A stretch of DNA of 5,945 nt, taken from contig JAAYWU010000184.1 of assembly GCA_012516295.1 (NCBI GenBank), positions 1-5,945 on the forward strand, written 5' to 3'. The stretch is from Clostridiales bacterium (GTDB lineage: Bacteria; Bacillota; Clostridia; Oscillospirales; Acutalibacteraceae). Positions 4,710 to 5,945 of this stretch are shown here, piece by piece. Every line of letters begins with the position of its first letter. The first letter of the stretch is position 1. A program made the position numbers and the translations under genes. A model generated the notes under the pieces. The model was given only the letters and a program-made list of their open reading frames with translations. It ran no database searches and was not told the origin of the DNA.

Positions 4710-5744
4710 TTATAAGTCAAATGCATCCGGTCTATATTTCCTTTTTAAAATATAAACATATAATCCGCAGAAAAGGATGTTGATGTAATACGTGGCCACT
4801 CGCCATAGGGTAATGGCCGGAACGATACTGCTCCCGAAAAATCCTTTCAAAAACAGATAAAATCCGCCCTCCGCGCCTCCTGACGAACCGGGCAAAGGAA
4901 TAAAAGACGCCGCCATTGTTACGAATGTGTCCGCCGCAATGATGATTAATACGGACTCGTTTTTCAAGTTAAAGCTGCGATAGACAAAATAGGAAATGAA
5001 GCTTGCCACCGTAATTTGAATGAACGTTAGAAAGATAGCGTAGGAGTAAAGCATATAGGATTTCCCAATCATTTTTGAGGCGTTATGAAACAGCGCCAAT
5101 TCCTGATGGACTTTATTATCGAGCTTTTGCGCTGCCTTTTTCAGTTTCAGTTTGTTTAAACCCTTTATACAAACCTGCAGTATGGAATTGGTAAGCTTCT
5201 CATCCATCATGAACAGGAAAACACCGGCAATGAAAATACTGTTTGTGACCAGCCCAAATAAGGAAACAAAAGAAAAATTGCTTACAGTCGTCTGAAAATA
5301 GTTCAGCTTAAATGAAATCAAAACCAAGGCATAGAGGAATGTAACGCCATGGTGCAAAATAGACTTAACCGCGACAATCGAGCTGGCAACACCGACATCC
5401 ATTCCCATCTTGTTCATATTGTAAATTTCCATCGGTTCCCCCATGCAAAAGGGGGTAATTGCGCTGTAATACAGTTCGACCATGCCAACATAAAAGGATT
5501 GGCCGAAAGTCCAATCCTTTTTCAAATGTCTGCAAAAAAGATGCAAGACATAGGATTCTAAAAACCAGCCCGCGATTACGCCGCCTAGTATGCACAAAAG
5601 CCATGCGGGCTGTAAATTGAAAACAACATGCCTTAAATTATTTGCTCCATTGCCCTCAAACAGAAAAAAGGTGAGGATTCCTATGGATAAAAGGATGGTC
5701 ACTATCGAAAAAAGATTTTTCCAGAATCTTGTTTTCTTTTCCAA
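4710..5744 (-). CDS. Flippase-like membrane protein, lysylphosphatidylglycerol synthase transmembrane family
   Basis: This 344-residue polytopic membrane protein belongs to the family also forming the N-terminal flippase half of MprF (PF03706/UPF0104 type). It lacks the C-terminal aminoacyl-transferase half, so it should move or present a lipid rather than make lysyl-phosphatidylglycerol. Family marks are the segment YYSAITPFCMGEPMEIY at residues 92-108 and FIPLPGSSGGAEGGF at 281-295, followed by the typical WR..TYY (314-320). Hydrophobic segments occur near residues 10-29, 46-70, 131-146, 157-179, 229-256, 264-283 and 317-333. The chain ends in a basic tail (KRKYR). The start is TTG 5744 with GAGGA (5752-5756 on the other strand) seven bases upstream; no early ATG exists. 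It has its own promoter and terminator and lies upstream of the DedA gene in the same direction. The substrate is unknown. Confidence 0.9.
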   Translation of the reverse strand: MEKKTRFWKNLFSIVTILLSIGILTFFLFEGNGANNLRHVVFNLQPAWLLCILGGVIAGWFLESYVLHLFCRHLKKDWTFGQSFYVGMVELYYSAITPFCMGEPMEIYNMNKMGMDVGVASSIVAVKSILHHGVTFLYALVLISFKLNYFQTTVSNFSFVSLFGLVTNSIFIAGVFLFMMDEKLTNSILQVCIKGLNKLKLKKAAQKLDNKVHQELALFHNASKMIGKSYMLYSYAIFLTFIQITVASFISYFVYRSFNLKNESVLIIIAADTFVTMAASFIPLPGSSGGAEGGFYLFLKGFFGSSIVPAITLWRVATYYINILFCGLYVYILKRKYRPDAFDL

Positions 5745-5751
5745 AGCTTAT

Positions 5752-5756
5752 TCCTC
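5752..5756 (-). promoter_or_regulatory. Ribosome binding site supporting the TTG start of the flippase-like gene
   Basis: GAGGA on the minus strand is seven bases before TTG 5744. It fixes the start at a codon giving the N terminus MEKKTRFW, directly before the first membrane segment. Confidence 0.65.
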
Positions 5757-5778
5757 GCAAACAATGTATTACCATCCT

Positions 5779-5806
5779 ATTATACCGCTATTTTCTTTAA
5801 AGTAAA
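5779..5806 (-). promoter_or_regulatory. Candidate sigma-A promoter of the flippase-like gene
   Basis: Minus-strand TTTACT (5801-5806, four of six consensus bases) and a perfect TATAAT (5779-5784) are separated by 16 bases. Transcription would start near 5772, giving a leader of about 28 bases that includes the ribosome binding site. Confidence 0.6.
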
Positions 5807-5853
5807 GGAATTTCAACCAAACAGATATGGCAAAAGGAAAGAGGTGGAGATGA

Positions 5854-5945
5854 CGAGAGGCTCGCGCTAAAGAAGTATTTGGAGACAAGCGTATGCGTGA
5901 AATTGAGCCATATATGATTTCAGAATTTTTACAAAGTATATCATC
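5854..5945 (+). pseudogene. Possible truncated tyrosine recombinase (integrase), cut by the window edge
   Basis: The frame from 5854 to the edge encodes about 30 residues ending FGDKRMREIEPYMISEFLQS and two to three more. This closely resembles the core-binding (SAM-like) domain of phage-type tyrosine integrases, whose members read like FGDxxIxEITPxxIxxFL. A stop (5851-5853) lies directly upstream in frame. Before it come only nine codons from an ATG at 5827 (MAKGKRWR), so the usual 60 or so preceding residues are missing. An internal ATG at 5893 has GGAGA seven bases upstream, so a short intact gene starting there is an alternative. The call rests on a short stretch and recalled family resemblance. 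Catalytic residues would be far outside the window. Confidence 0.4.

Noticed and set aside
1..5945. CRISPR array, rRNA, tRNA or insertion sequence
   Set aside because: No regularly spaced direct repeats, no cloverleaf or rRNA-like sequence, and no transposase or terminal inverted repeats were seen. Only the edge integrase-like fragment hints at mobility.

Overview
The window looks like chromosomal DNA of an anaerobic, fermentative Firmicute of the class Clostridia. The evidence is two different [FeFe]-hydrogenase-type proteins, AGGAGG-type ribosome binding sites, TATAAT-like promoters, TTG starts, a DedA protein and moderate G+C. An Oscillospirales-like host is an inference from overall feel, not a proven placement.

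Left part (1-3642) is a redox/hydrogen locus. A minus-strand gene that runs off the left edge encodes the front of a putatively sensory [FeFe]-hydrogenase-like protein: two [4Fe-4S] motifs and an H-cluster domain in which the catalytic proton-relay cysteine is alanine. A 581-base gene-free divergent region (952-1532) separates it from a plus-strand run of three closely spaced genes. These are a small thioredoxin-fold [2Fe-2S]-type protein that has lost three of its four cluster cysteines (1533-1781), a complete group B-type monomeric [FeFe]-hydrogenase with an intact catalytic motif set (1847-3265), and an unrecognised 117-residue protein rich in cysteine (3289-3642). The divergent region holds candidate promoters on both strands and a perfect 20-base inverted repeat that could be an operator.

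Middle (3643-3908) is a convergent intergenic region with two strong hairpins. The terminator-like hairpin of the next gene overlaps that gene's stop codon.

Right part (3909-5744) holds two minus-strand integral membrane genes, each with its own TATAAT-type promoter, a TTG start and a terminator-like hairpin. One is a DedA-family protein with all four essential charged residues. The other is a flippase-like protein of the lysylphosphatidylglycerol synthase transmembrane family. Both families handle envelope lipids, so they are a functional theme unrelated to the hydrogenases.

At the extreme right edge (5854-5945) a plus-strand frame resembles the core-binding domain of a tyrosine recombinase, preceded in frame by a stop, which suggests a truncated or decayed integrase.

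The working model is inference: the sensory hydrogenase may report H2 or redox state, and the divergent operon supplies the catalytic hydrogenase with two small accessory proteins. The least explained parts are the cysteine-depleted thioredoxin-fold protein and the cysteine-rich 117-residue protein.
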